Shown one piece after another: positions 8,972-17,809 of a DNA stretch of 64,000 bases; positions within the stretch are counted from its first letter, which is position 1, and the number at the start of each line of letters is the position of its first letter. The translations under genes were made by a program, and so were the position numbers. The stretch is from positions 4,290,001-4,354,000 of the forward strand of contig NZ_CP055157.1 in NCBI RefSeq assembly GCF_013367775.1, written 5' to 3'. The DNA is from Microbulbifer sp. YPW1 (GTDB lineage Bacteria > Pseudomonadota > Gammaproteobacteria > Pseudomonadales > Cellvibrionaceae). Under the pieces are notes generated by a model. The model was not told the origin of the DNA, made no database searches, and saw nothing but the letters and a program-made list of their open reading frames with translations.

Positions 8972-9688
8972 TTACCGCTCCGATTTCTGAATTTCTTCCA
9001 CGATCGCTGCCAGCGCTTCTGCCGGCTTGTCCGCCCCGGTAATCGGGCGGCCAATCACCAGATAATCAGAGCCATTTTTCAGCGCCTGTACCGGGGTCAC
9101 GATACGCCGCTGATCACCTGCGTCAGAGCCCGCCGGACGAATACCGGGTGTCACCAGGGCAAAATCCGCTCCGCATTCAGATTTCAGCTTTTCGGCTTCC
9201 TGCGCGGAACACACCACGCCGTCCAGCCCACTTCCCTGCGCGAGCTTGGCCAGCGCAACCACCTGATCGGCGAGAGGACGGGTGACTCCAACCGGCGCCA
9301 GCTCATCTTCCGCGGTACTTGTCAGCACGGTGACCCCAATCAGCAGCGGGCGCTTGTCCCCCAGCGGTGCCAGAACTTCGGCAGCCGCGCGCATCATCCG
9401 TTCGCCGCCGCTGGCATGCACATTGACCATCCATACGCCCAGGTTCGCCGCCGCGCGTACCGCCGCGGCTACGGTATTGGGAATGTCGTGGAATTTCAGG
9501 TCCAGGAACACCTGAAACCCGGACTCCACCAGCTTGCGCACCAGGTCTGGCCCGGCAATAGTGAACAGCTCTTTGCCGACCTTTACCCGACACACCGAGG
9601 GATCAAGTTGCGCGGCCATCGCCAGTGCGGCTTCCGCATTGTCGTAATCCAGCGCCACGATCACCGGAGAGGAAACTGAGTCAGTCAA
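8972..9688 (-). CDS. pyrF: Orotidine 5'-phosphate decarboxylase
   Basis: 238 residues, last enzyme of UMP synthesis. The catalytic region [11 protein letters not shown] carries the Lys and Asp residues of the active site, and VALDYDN at the N-terminus and TPGIRPAG near residue 180 bind substrate phosphate and base. I prefer a TTG start at 9688, which has GAGGTG six bases upstream; another in-frame TTG at 9700 lies within that ribosome-binding site. No ATG is available near the conserved N-terminus. It is the third gene after lapA and lapB in a leftward operon. Confidence 0.95.
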   Translation of the reverse strand: MTDSVSSPVIVALDYDNAEAALAMAAQLDPSVCRVKVGKELFTIAGPDLVRKLVESGFQVFLDLKFHDIPNTVAAAVRAAANLGVWMVNVHASGGERMMRAAAEVLAPLGDKRPLLIGVTVLTSTAEDELAPVGVTRPLADQVVALAKLAQGSGLDGVVCSAQEAEKLKSECGADFALVTPGIRPAGSDAGDQRRIVTPVQALKNGSDYLVIGRPITGADKPAEALAAIVEEIQKSER

Positions 9689-9742
9689 TGAACACCTCAA
9701 AAGTCAAAAACAGGTTGAAGAGTGTGCGCTGCGGGCAGAAGG

Positions 9743-10933
9743 TCACTCGCCCTCAATACCCTTTACGGAGCGCACGCTATCCCAGCGTTTGCAGCTGGGG
9801 CAAAGCCAGTGCAGCTGGTTACCGGAAAAACCACAGTTATTACAGCGGTAATGAGGCCGGCTGGCGATAAGCTGGTCAATCAGGTTTTTCAGCAGGAACA
9901 GGTTTTCCCGGGCGCGGCCCTGGGTGCTATCCACGTGCAGGTTAAGAAAATGTCCCAGCCCGCGCAGAGATGGACGCAGCGCCAACTGTTTACCGATAAA
10001 AGCGGCCGCATCCGCCTCACTCCTTTGCTGATGTATGCGCTCGGTCAAAGCAATCAGCACACTGTTGGAGGGATGCTCTTTGAGTAATCTCTCCAGGTAA
10101 TCCACGAGGCCAGACTCATCTCCCACCGCTTCATAGCTGGTAATCAGTAGCTCGAGGATTTCAGGAATATAGTCAGGATTCTGCTTCGGCACCCGCTCCA
10201 GCACCTTGATCGCGCTCTGTGGACGCCCCAGCAGGTATTCGAGACGCCCGAGCAACAGGTTCGCACGCACTGAATGGCGATCGTATCCCAGTGCCGCGTC
10301 GATATGCTTGCGCGCGCTCAGATAATCCTTTCCATTGATCGCTTCGTCCGCCAGCTCACAACAGAAATGTGCCTGTATCGGGGCCCACTCTTCAGGCAAT
10401 TTTTTAAAACGGCGACTGTGCAACAGGTTGACCGCGTGGATGGCTTTGGCCCACTCCCGCTCATCGCGATATACCTCGACCAGATATTCCAAACTGGTGC
10501 TGCGCAACTCGGAAGATGTTTCCACCAGCTCCTGTAGCAGGCGCTCGGCACGATCCAACCATCCCGCGGCGATATAGTCCCGGGCCAACTCCAACTGGGC
10601 CTTTTGCTGACTGATACGATTCAGGCTCGGGCGGGCAAGAAGGTTCTGGTGTACGCGGATGGCCTGGTCGTGCTCGCCGCGCTTGCGCAGCAGATTGCCA
10701 AGGGCCAGATGGGTTTCGAAGGTAGCACTGCTGACTTCCAACGCATCGATAAACTTTTCGATGGCGTCGTTGTGGCGCTCACTGAGAAGGTAATTAAGGC
10801 CCTGCGCATAGGACTGCGCCAGCGCCTGGTGCTGATTGTTTTTAGCACCTTTCTTTTTGCCACTCTTGCGACCGAGATACCAGCCGATACCGATGGCGGC
10901 AAAAATGAAAATGAAAAACGTCAGGTCGCTCAA
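9743..10933 (-). CDS. lapB: LapB (YciM) lipopolysaccharide assembly/regulatory TPR protein
   Basis: About 396 residues. One N-terminal membrane helix (LTFFIFIFAAIGIGWYLG) is followed by a series of tetratricopeptide repeats and a C-terminal rubredoxin-like zinc site (CNNCGF and LCPSCKRW). In E. coli this protein controls LpxC degradation by FtsH and coordinates LPS assembly. I favour a TTG start at 10933, which has GGAGA six bases upstream and lies just past the lapA stop. A TTG at 10948 would overlap lapA. It is co-directional with lapA and pyrF. Confidence 0.93.
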   Translation of the reverse strand: MSDLTFFIFIFAAIGIGWYLGRKSGKKKGAKNNQHQALAQSYAQGLNYLLSERHNDAIEKFIDALEVSSATFETHLALGNLLRKRGEHDQAIRVHQNLLARPSLNRISQQKAQLELARDYIAAGWLDRAERLLQELVETSSELRSTSLEYLVEVYRDEREWAKAIHAVNLLHSRRFKKLPEEWAPIQAHFCCELADEAINGKDYLSARKHIDAALGYDRHSVRANLLLGRLEYLLGRPQSAIKVLERVPKQNPDYIPEILELLITSYEAVGDESGLVDYLERLLKEHPSNSVLIALTERIHQQRSEADAAAFIGKQLALRPSLRGLGHFLNLHVDSTQGRARENLFLLKNLIDQLIASRPHYRCNNCGFSGNQLHWLCPSCKRWDSVRSVKGIEGE

Positions 10934-10934
10934 C

Positions 10935-11243
10935 TCATTCTCCGGCAACCTGGCGTCGAACAGTATGCAGCTCGCGCTCAGTACGCAGTAACTGACGCTC
11001 CAGCGCCTTCACCCGGCGCCGCTCGGTCCAGTACGGCAACAGGCTGGCCAGGAAGCCCAGCAAGGCACCGATCAGCAAGAAGCCAATCAGCCAGAACCCC
11101 ACGCTCCCCGGAAACAGGTCATATCCGGCGAATCTCGGGGTAATACTTTCCGGATTGTCCACGGCGAAATAAACGCCCAATGCTATACAGGCGAGAGCGA
11201 GTCCCCCAAACAGTAATCGAGATATCCAGCGCAGAAATGACAA
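10935..11243 (-). CDS. lapA: LapA-like inner membrane protein (DUF1049)
   Basis: 102 residues with two membrane helices (about 8-28 and 45-68) and a basic, probably coiled C-terminal tail (WTERRRVKALERQLLRTERE). This is the LapA/YciS layout; the protein partners LapB in LPS assembly. The start is TTG at 11243, with GGAGG five bases upstream; there is no ATG in frame before the first helix. It is followed directly by lapB. Confidence 0.88.
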   Translation of the reverse strand: MSFLRWISRLLFGGLALACIALGVYFAVDNPESITPRFAGYDLFPGSVGFWLIGFLLIGALLGFLASLLPYWTERRRVKALERQLLRTERELHTVRRQVAGE

Positions 11244-11319
11244 ATGAACCTCCGACTCCGGAAGGAGTGCAATATCTATAATCCGTTACAGTGTTAGCCC
11301 ACTGCGATCAGCACGGCAA

Positions 11320-11628
11320 TCAAGCGTTTTCATACTCGTCGCGCTGCATCTGCTGATTTACTCTGTCCCTGAGTTCTTTTCCCGGCTTGAAGTGAGGCAC
11401 ATACTTCCCGGCCAGTTCGACGGAATCCCCGGTTTTGGGGTTACGCCCGGTTCGCGGCGCGCGGTAATGCAGGGAAAAACTGCCAAATCCGCGTATTTCT
11501 ATCCGCTCACCTTCCGCCAGCACACCCGACATGGTGTCCAGCATGACTTTGACCGCCAGCTCCACATCCTTTACCGGCAGCTGATCCAACCTCAGAGCTA
11601 TCTTATCGATCAGTTCAGACTTGGTCAT
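11320..11628 (-). CDS. ihfB: Integration host factor subunit beta
   Basis: 102 residues from the ATG at 11628 ([18 protein letters not shown]). The DNA-bending arm [27 protein letters not shown], including the proline that intercalates in the minor groove (the NPKTG turn), is intact. IHF-beta pairs with IHF-alpha to bend DNA in recombination and regulation. It sits between rpsA and lapA, the usual gammaproteobacterial position. An AAGGA lies about eleven bases upstream of the start. Confidence 0.97.
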   Translation of the reverse strand: MTKSELIDKIALRLDQLPVKDVELAVKVMLDTMSGVLAEGERIEIRGFGSFSLHYRAPRTGRNPKTGDSVELAGKYVPHFKPGKELRDRVNQQMQRDEYENA

Positions 11629-11686
11629 GCAGTCCGCAATCCTTTCTAAGTCATTGATTATTCTGGAATAGCGGCAATCATCTAAT

Positions 11687-11722
11687 AGAAAGCCGGACTG
11701 GGCAACCCCAGTCCGGCTTTCG
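11687..11722 (-). terminator. Terminator between rpsA and ihfB
   Basis: AGCCGGACTGGG and CCCAGTCCGGCT form a perfect inverted repeat (11691-11718) with a very short loop. Read leftward it is followed by TTTCTATT, a modest T-tract. It lies about 50 bases past the rpsA stop and 60 bases before the ihfB start, so ihfB probably also has a promoter here. Confidence 0.75.
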
Positions 11723-11768
11723 GATAGCTTCAACTCATTGAGCTGAGGCCATGAATAGCAAGGACCTA

Positions 11769-13448
11769 TTAGTCTTTGTTATTCATCTGAGCCTTGATCA
11801 GGTCACCGATAGTCGCCGGCTGAACCTGCTCAGCCTGCTTCTTGCTGTGATCCTTGATCGCCTGCTTCTCGTCGTCCTGATCCTTGGCTTTGATGGAGAG
11901 GCTGATCACGCGGTTCTTACGATCCACGCTGGTGATCTTGGTCTCTACTTCTTCGCCTTCTTTCAGAGCGTTGCGGGCGTCTTCAACCTTGTCGCGGCTG
12001 ATTTCGGAAGCGCGCAGAACGCCTTCAACTTCGTCCGCCAGGGTGATGATGGCTTGCTTGGCGTCCACTTCTTTGATGGTACCCATTACGATGCTGCCGC
12101 GATCGTTGTTGGTTACGTAATCAGAGAACGGATCGGATTCCAGCTGCTTGATACCCAGGGAGATACGCTCGCGGTCGGAGTCGATACCCAGGATAACGGT
12201 TTCCAGCTCGTCACCTTTCTTGAACTTGCGTACGGCTTCTTCGCCAGCTTCGTTCCAGGAGATGTCGGACAGGTGAACCAGACCGTCGATGCTGCCGTCC
12301 AGACCGATGAAGATACCGAAGTCGGTGATGGACTTGATCTTACCGGAGATCTTGTCGCCCTTAGCGAATTTACGCGCGAAGGCATCCCACGGGTTTTCTT
12401 GACACTGCTTGATACCCAGGGAAATACGACGACGCTCTTCGTCGATGTCCAGAATCATTACCTCGACCTCGTCGCCAACATTGACAACTTTGGACGGGTG
12501 AATGTTCTTGTTGGTCCAATCCATTTCGGAAACGTGTACCAGACCTTCCACACCTTCTTCCAGCTCTGCGAAGCAGCCGTAGTCGGTCAGGTTGGTTACA
12601 ACAGCCTTCACGCGGCTGTTTTCCGGGTAACGCTGCTTGATGGAGACCCAAGGATCTTCGCCCAGCTGCTTCAGACCCAGGGATACGCGGCTGCGCTCGC
12701 GGTCGAACTTCAGGACTTTTACTTCGATCTCGTCGCCAACGTTCACGATCTCGCTCGGGTGCTTGATGCGCTTCCAAGCCATATCGGTGATGTGCAGCAG
12801 GCCGTCGATACCGCCCAGATCTACGAACGCGCCGTAGTCGGTCAGGTTCTTCACGATACCCTTGATCGCCATACCTTCTTGCAGGCTGGCCAGCAGTGCT
12901 TCGCGCTCTTCGCTGTTCGCTGCTTCCATTACCGCACGGCGGGAAACAACAACGTTGTTGCGCTTGGCATCCAGCTTGATCACTTTGAAGTCGAGCTCTT
13001 TGCCTTCCAGGTGCGCGGTGTCGCGAACCGGACGTACGTCTACCAGAGAGCCGGGCAGGAATGCGCGGATGTTGGCAACGTCAACAGTGAAGCCACCTTT
13101 AACCTTGCCGCTGATAACACCTTTAACCACTTCGTCTGCAGCGTGTGCAGCGTCGAGGATTTTCCAGGCTTCAGCGCGCTTGGCTTTTTCGCGGGACAGA
13201 CGGGTTTCACCGAAGCCATCTTCAACGGCTTCCAGAGCTACCTGTACTTCGTCGCCGATCTGCAGATCGACTTCGCCTTTCTCGTTTTTGAACTGCTCTG
13301 CCGGAATAACACCTTCAGACTTCAGGCCCGCGTGTACGGTTACCCAGTCTTTATCGATGTCGATAACCATACCGGTCACGATAGCGCCAGGCGCCATCTC
13401 AACACTCTTCAAGCTCTCTTCAAATAACTCAGCAAAGTTCTCGGTCAT
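11769..13448 (-). CDS. rpsA: 30S ribosomal protein S1
   Basis: 559 residues, the full gammaproteobacterial length, with six S1 OB-fold repeats. Repeated signatures such as [22 protein letters not shown] and [20 protein letters not shown] mark repeats 3 and 5. S1 binds mRNA and helps non-Shine-Dalgarno initiation. The start at 13448 has only a weak AGG nine bases upstream, consistent with the known autoregulated rpsA leaders. The C-terminal region is Lys/Gln-rich and ends QMNNKD. Confidence 0.99.
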   Translation of the reverse strand: MTENFAELFEESLKSVEMAPGAIVTGMVIDIDKDWVTVHAGLKSEGVIPAEQFKNEKGEVDLQIGDEVQVALEAVEDGFGETRLSREKAKRAEAWKILDAAHAADEVVKGVISGKVKGGFTVDVANIRAFLPGSLVDVRPVRDTAHLEGKELDFKVIKLDAKRNNVVVSRRAVMEAANSEEREALLASLQEGMAIKGIVKNLTDYGAFVDLGGIDGLLHITDMAWKRIKHPSEIVNVGDEIEVKVLKFDRERSRVSLGLKQLGEDPWVSIKQRYPENSRVKAVVTNLTDYGCFAELEEGVEGLVHVSEMDWTNKNIHPSKVVNVGDEVEVMILDIDEERRRISLGIKQCQENPWDAFARKFAKGDKISGKIKSITDFGIFIGLDGSIDGLVHLSDISWNEAGEEAVRKFKKGDELETVILGIDSDRERISLGIKQLESDPFSDYVTNNDRGSIVMGTIKEVDAKQAIITLADEVEGVLRASEISRDKVEDARNALKEGEEVETKITSVDRKNRVISLSIKAKDQDDEKQAIKDHSKKQAEQVQPATIGDLIKAQMNNKD

Positions 13449-13550
13449 TACTCATACCTATATGGGGCAGGCCCGGCCGGGGATGACTGTAAAAGGTAGT
13501 CAATCTTCAGCTCAGACCCCACCGCGCTGCCAGCACGCGGGTCGGATTAC

Positions 13551-13590
13551 AACAGCGGCCGGGCGATTCTGGCTGATCCCGGCCGCTGTT
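13551..13590. repeat. Large inverted repeat in the rpsA leader region
   Basis: AACAGCGGCCGGG (13551-13563) and CCCGGCCGCTGTT (13578-13590) are exact reverse complements over 13 bases with a 14-base loop. It lies between the cmk stop (13630) and the rpsA start (13448). Read leftward the right-hand flank is GTAATCC, not a T-tract, so it is not a standard terminator. It could be a leader structure, an attenuator or a pause site. Confidence 0.7.
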
Positions 13591-13629
13591 GTTAAAAAAC
13601 TGATTTTAGGAACTGTTTGCCAGTCCGGC

Positions 13630-14316
13630 TCAGGCGATACGTTTTTGTACCAACTCAAGCACCTTTTGCAGAACACCGTTTATATCGATGTCCGTGCTAT
13701 CCAGCACTGTGGCGTCTTCCGCCGGTGCCAGTGGGGAGGCTGCGCGGTTCATATCCCGGTCGTCCCGGGCGCGGATGTCCTCCAGCAGGTCGCGGAGGCT
13801 AACAGAAACACCCCTGCCCTGCAACTGATCGAAGCGCCTGCGGGCGCGCTCTTCCGCGCTGGCGGTCAGGAATATCTTGACCGGCGCGTCAGGGAAGACT
13901 GTAGTGCCCATATCACGACCATCCGCCACCAGCCCCGGGGGGGCGCGGAAGTCCCGCTGGCGCTGCAACAATGCCGAGCGCACCGCCGGAATCGCCGCCA
14001 CCTGAGACGCCGCCATGCTCACCCGCTCCATACGGATATCCCGACTGACATCCTTGCCCTCTAGCATCGCACTGACTTCCCCTCCGGCAATGGCAAAGCG
14101 AATATCCAGATTGGCCGCGATCTCGGCCACACGCGCCTCGTCTGCCAGATCTACATCTGCATTGAGGGCGGCCAGCGCGGTCACGCGGTACAGCGCGCCG
14201 GAGTCCAGCAGCGCATAGCCCAGCTTGTCCGCCAGTAACTTGGCGATAGTGCCCTTGCCGGAGCCGCTGGGGCCGTCGATGGTGACCACTGGGGCCTTGG
14301 TGGTTGCTTCTGTCAT
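13630..14316 (-). CDS. cmk: Cytidylate kinase
   Basis: 228 residues. The P-loop [10 protein letters not shown] (residues 14-23) is followed by LDSGALYR and a CMP-binding insert. [22 protein letters not shown] and [12 protein letters not shown] match the CMP/dCMP kinase core. The enzyme phosphorylates CMP and dCMP in nucleotide salvage. It lies between aroA and rpsA, the usual order. No strong ribosome-binding site is visible before the ATG at 14316. Confidence 0.97.
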   Translation of the reverse strand: MTEATTKAPVVTIDGPSGSGKGTIAKLLADKLGYALLDSGALYRVTALAALNADVDLADEARVAEIAANLDIRFAIAGGEVSAMLEGKDVSRDIRMERVSMAASQVAAIPAVRSALLQRQRDFRAPPGLVADGRDMGTTVFPDAPVKIFLTASAEERARRRFDQLQGRGVSVSLRDLLEDIRARDDRDMNRAASPLAPAEDATVLDSTDIDINGVLQKVLELVQKRIA

Positions 14317-14386
14317 AACGATCGGTACTGCTCGCGTTAATCTTGCGGATCGGGTTCTAGGTTAGCGGTATAGGCTGGAGGCGCGC

Positions 14387-16672
14387 TCAGCGCACCTCCA
14401 GTTTCATACCCGCATTGGTGGCCAGCTCAGCGAAGTTCGGGAACGAGGTCGCGACATTGGCGCAGTGCTGGATACGAATATCCGCGCCGGCGCGCAGGGC
14501 GGCTACAGCGAACGACATGGCAATACGGTGATCGCCCAGACTGTCCACCTCACCACCGCCAAATACGGTGTCGCTACCACCCTTACCCTGAATCACAATG
14601 CCATCCGGGGTCGGCTCGGCGTCAATCCCAAGAATCTTGAGGCCGTCCGCCATCGCCTGGATACGGTCACTCTCCTTGACCCGCAGCTCTTCGGCGCCGG
14701 TCAGAACCGTCTCACCTTCGGCACAGGCAGCGGCGACAAAAATTGCCGGAAATTCGTCGATCGCCAGGGGAACCTGATCTTCCGGAATATTGATGCCTTT
14801 CAGGGGAGCGTAGCGCACGCGGATATCCGCAACCGGCTCGCCGCCCACTTCCCGGCGATTTTCAAGGGTAATGTCGGCACCCATCTCCCGCAGGATTGTG
14901 ATGGCACCGTCGCGCGTCGGGTTGATCCCCACGTGCTGCAGCAACACATCCGAGCCCGGCGCGATGCTGGCCGCCACCATGAAGAAAGTCGCGGAAGAAA
15001 TATCTGCAGGTACATCGATCTGGCATGCGGACAGCTTGCCGCCACCGGCGAGACTGGCGCGGGCGCCATCGCGCTGCACCTCGTAGCCAAAGCCCGCCAG
15101 CATCCGCTCGGTATGATCCCGCGTGGGAGCAGGCTCAGTGGTACTGGTTTCACCATCGGCGTACAGGCCGGCCAGCAACACACAGGATTTCACCTGCGCA
15201 CTCGCCATGGGCAAAGTGTAATCGATCGCCTTCAGCGCCTTGCCACCCTTGATCTTTAGCGGAGGACGGCCACCCTCGCCGGTTTCCACCTCGGCACCCA
15301 TTTCACGCAGCGGATTGGCCACGCGATTCATGGGGCGCTTGGAAAGGGACTCGTCACCGGTCAGGGTCACATCAAACTTCTGGCCAGCCAGCAGCCCTGC
15401 CAGCAGGCGCATGGAAGTACCGGAATTACCGACGTACAGTGGCCCGGGAGGTGCCTGCAAGCCGTGCATACCAACACCGTGGATGGTGACGCGACCATTG
15501 ACCGGCCCTTCGATCACCACACCCATATCACGGAAAGATTGCAGGGTGGCCAGTGCGTCCTCGCCCTCAAGAAATCCTTCTACTTCGGTGACGCCTTCCG
15601 CCAGGGAACCCAGCATGATTGAGCGGTGCGACATAGACTTGTCGCCCGGCACTCGCAGATCACCATTCACAGCACCGCCCGGCTGGGCGATAAAAGTTAC
15701 TTCCTTCGCTTCCATAGTTTCTGTATACGCTTTTTTGGCCAGCATTTTTGTAAAGTGATCCCGCGCCGCCTTGGCACGGGTAAAAACCCCCATCAGGTGT
15801 TCGCTGTCGCCGCTGGCAATGGCACTGCGCAGGGACGCCAGATTGGAGGTGTAGAGATCGATCGATTTTAAAATCGCGTCCCGGTTGGCGAGCATGATGT
15901 CCCGCCACATCACCGGATCGCTGGAGGCGATACGGGTAAAGTCGCGAAAGCCACCGGCGGCGTAACGGAAGATATTTTCATTCTCCGCGTCGTGCGCAAG
16001 GGTATCCACCAGGCCGAAGGCAATCACATGCGGCAGATGGCTGGTGGCGGCCAGCACTTCGTCGTGCTCCGACACCGGCATGTTCAGCACCTCGGCGCCC
16101 ACGGCTTGCCACATAGCCTGGACACGTTGCACATGCACTGCCCCAGTACTCTCCCCCGGGGTGAGGATGATGCGGTGGGCAATATAGAGATCGTCACGTG
16201 CGGCGGTAACACCACTCTGCTCGGAACCAGCAATCGGATGCCCGGGCACCAGAAACTCCGGCACTACACCCCATACATTTTCCGCTGCAGCAATCACACT
16301 GCCCTTTACACTGGCACCATCGGTTACGGTAACGCCGTCAGGAAGGCGGCCTTTCAGCTGGGCGAATACCGCCTCTACCGTCAGGGTGGGCACGGACACA
16401 AAAATCACATCCCCAGCCTGTAGTTCCGGCAGCACCTCGGCAATATCGGTAACCGCACGGTCCACAACACCGAGCGCCACCGCCTGCTCACAGGTCTGTG
16501 CGCGACGCGCCACGCCAATGACCTCACGGCAACCGCTGGCAGCTTTCAGACCCAGCGCAAGACTACCGCCAATCAGGCCAATACCGACCACGACCAGGCG
16601 CCCCACTACAGGATCATTCGCACCAGTGTCGCTCAAGGCTTCCTGCCTGCCCCGATCCCCCGCCTGCGACAT
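14387..16672 (-). CDS. Fused prephenate dehydrogenase / 3-phosphoshikimate 1-carboxyvinyltransferase (TyrA-AroA)
   Basis: 761 residues with two full enzymes. Residues about 20-310 form an NAD-dependent prephenate dehydrogenase: VVGIGLIGGSLALGLK is the Rossmann loop and LVPGHPIAGSEQSG holds the substrate-binding His. Residues about 328-761 are EPSP synthase: VPGDKSMSHRSIMLGSLAEG, YVGNSGTSMRLLAG and KESDRIQAMADGL are diagnostic. The fusion joins a shikimate pathway step to tyrosine synthesis. The same fusion is known in pseudomonads and relatives. Its ATG is immediately next to the pheA stop, so translation is likely coupled. Confidence 0.97.
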   Translation of the reverse strand: MSQAGDRGRQEALSDTGANDPVVGRLVVVGIGLIGGSLALGLKAASGCREVIGVARRAQTCEQAVALGVVDRAVTDIAEVLPELQAGDVIFVSVPTLTVEAVFAQLKGRLPDGVTVTDGASVKGSVIAAAENVWGVVPEFLVPGHPIAGSEQSGVTAARDDLYIAHRIILTPGESTGAVHVQRVQAMWQAVGAEVLNMPVSEHDEVLAATSHLPHVIAFGLVDTLAHDAENENIFRYAAGGFRDFTRIASSDPVMWRDIMLANRDAILKSIDLYTSNLASLRSAIASGDSEHLMGVFTRAKAARDHFTKMLAKKAYTETMEAKEVTFIAQPGGAVNGDLRVPGDKSMSHRSIMLGSLAEGVTEVEGFLEGEDALATLQSFRDMGVVIEGPVNGRVTIHGVGMHGLQAPPGPLYVGNSGTSMRLLAGLLAGQKFDVTLTGDESLSKRPMNRVANPLREMGAEVETGEGGRPPLKIKGGKALKAIDYTLPMASAQVKSCVLLAGLYADGETSTTEPAPTRDHTERMLAGFGYEVQRDGARASLAGGGKLSACQIDVPADISSATFFMVAASIAPGSDVLLQHVGINPTRDGAITILREMGADITLENRREVGGEPVADIRVRYAPLKGINIPEDQVPLAIDEFPAIFVAAACAEGETVLTGAEELRVKESDRIQAMADGLKILGIDAEPTPDGIVIQGKGGSDTVFGGGEVDSLGDHRIAMSFAVAALRAGADIRIQHCANVATSFPNFAELATNAGMKLEVR

Positions 16673-17776
16673 TTACAGCACTCCGCGCGGGTAGGAGCCC
16701 AGCACTTTCATATCCGATGCACAGGCACCGACATCCTTCAGCGCCGCCGCCACATTGTCGCCATCCTGGTGACCGACAAAATCGATAAAGAAGACGTAAG
16801 TCCAGTTGCCAGTCTGCGCCGGACGAGTTTCCACCCGGGTCAGATCAATACCGTGGGTCTGGAACGGCACCAGCAGATCGTGCAGTGCACCCGGCTCGTT
16901 GCGCATGGAAACCATCAGGGAGGTTTTGTCATCGCCACTGGCCGGCACGGCCTGGGAGCCGATAATCAGGAACCGGGTGGAGTTATCCGGGCGGTCCTCG
17001 ATTTTTTCATTCAGGATTTTCAGGCCATACAGTTCCGCCGCCATATCGCCGGCAATGGCCGCTGCATTCCACTCACCCTTTACCCGCTTGGCCGCTTCCG
17101 CGTTACTCGCCACTGCGACCCGCTCCACATTGGGGTAGTAGGAATCCAGCCACTTGCGACACTGCGCCAGGCTCTGGGCGTGGGAATAAATACGAGTGAT
17201 GGATTCCTTGCGGGTAATATCCGAAATCATCAGGTGCTGGTGAATCCGCAGCTCCACCTCACCACAGATCTTCAGGTTTGAGGTCATGAAGTTATCCAGG
17301 GTGTGGTTGACCACGCCCTCGGTGGAATTCTCAACCGGCACCACGCCGTAATTCACCGCGCCAGCTTCCACCTCGCGGAACACCTCATCGATTGCCGCCA
17401 GCGGTTTGGACACCGCAGAGTGGCCGAAATGCTTCAGTGCCGCCTGCTGGGTAAACGTGCCCTCGGGGCCGAGGTAGGCCACCTTAATGGGCTCTTCCAG
17501 GGCCAGGCACGCAGACATGATTTCGCGAAACAGGCGCGCCATTTCTTCACCGGTCAGCGGCCCGGGATTGCGTTCCATCGCGCGACGCAATACCTGCGCC
17601 TCGCGCTCGGGGCGGTAATACAACGCATCTTCGCCGTTACTCTTTTTCACTTCCGCGACTTCCAGCGCGCAATTGGCGCGCTCGGAAATCAGCCGTGCGA
17701 TATCGCTGTCGATATTGTCGATGCGATTGCGCAGTTCGAGCAGACGCTCGTCCTGCGGCGGCTTTTGTTCAGACAT
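16673..17776 (-). CDS. pheA: Bifunctional chorismate mutase / prephenate dehydratase
   Basis: 367 residues. The N-terminal chorismate mutase (about 1-90) starts LLELRNRIDNIDSDIARLI. The prephenate dehydratase domain (about 96-275) carries GPEGTFTQQAALKHFG and the NSTRFLIIG catalytic Thr-Arg-Phe motif. A C-terminal ACT domain (about 287-365) with GALHDLL and ETRP gives phenylalanine feedback control. The product is phenylpyruvate. It lies between serC (33 bases upstream) and tyrA-aroA (adjacent). The hisC-type aminotransferase found here in Pseudomonas is absent. Confidence 0.97.
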   Translation of the reverse strand: MSEQKPPQDERLLELRNRIDNIDSDIARLISERANCALEVAEVKKSNGEDALYYRPEREAQVLRRAMERNPGPLTGEEMARLFREIMSACLALEEPIKVAYLGPEGTFTQQAALKHFGHSAVSKPLAAIDEVFREVEAGAVNYGVVPVENSTEGVVNHTLDNFMTSNLKICGEVELRIHQHLMISDITRKESITRIYSHAQSLAQCRKWLDSYYPNVERVAVASNAEAAKRVKGEWNAAAIAGDMAAELYGLKILNEKIEDRPDNSTRFLIIGSQAVPASGDDKTSLMVSMRNEPGALHDLLVPFQTHGIDLTRVETRPAQTGNWTYVFFIDFVGHQDGDNVAAALKDVGACASDMKVLGSYPRGVL

Positions 17777-17809
17777 ATCTCTCGCCTAAATTCTGATTCA
17801 ATACTCGAA

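Noticed and set aside
11751..13427. Rightward open frame opposite rpsA (558 codons)
   Set aside because: The repeated S1 domains create a repeated antisense pattern; rpsA itself is certain.
13551..13590. Hairpin read as a cmk terminator
   Set aside because: There is no T-tract on the leftward side; kept as an inverted repeat of unknown role instead.
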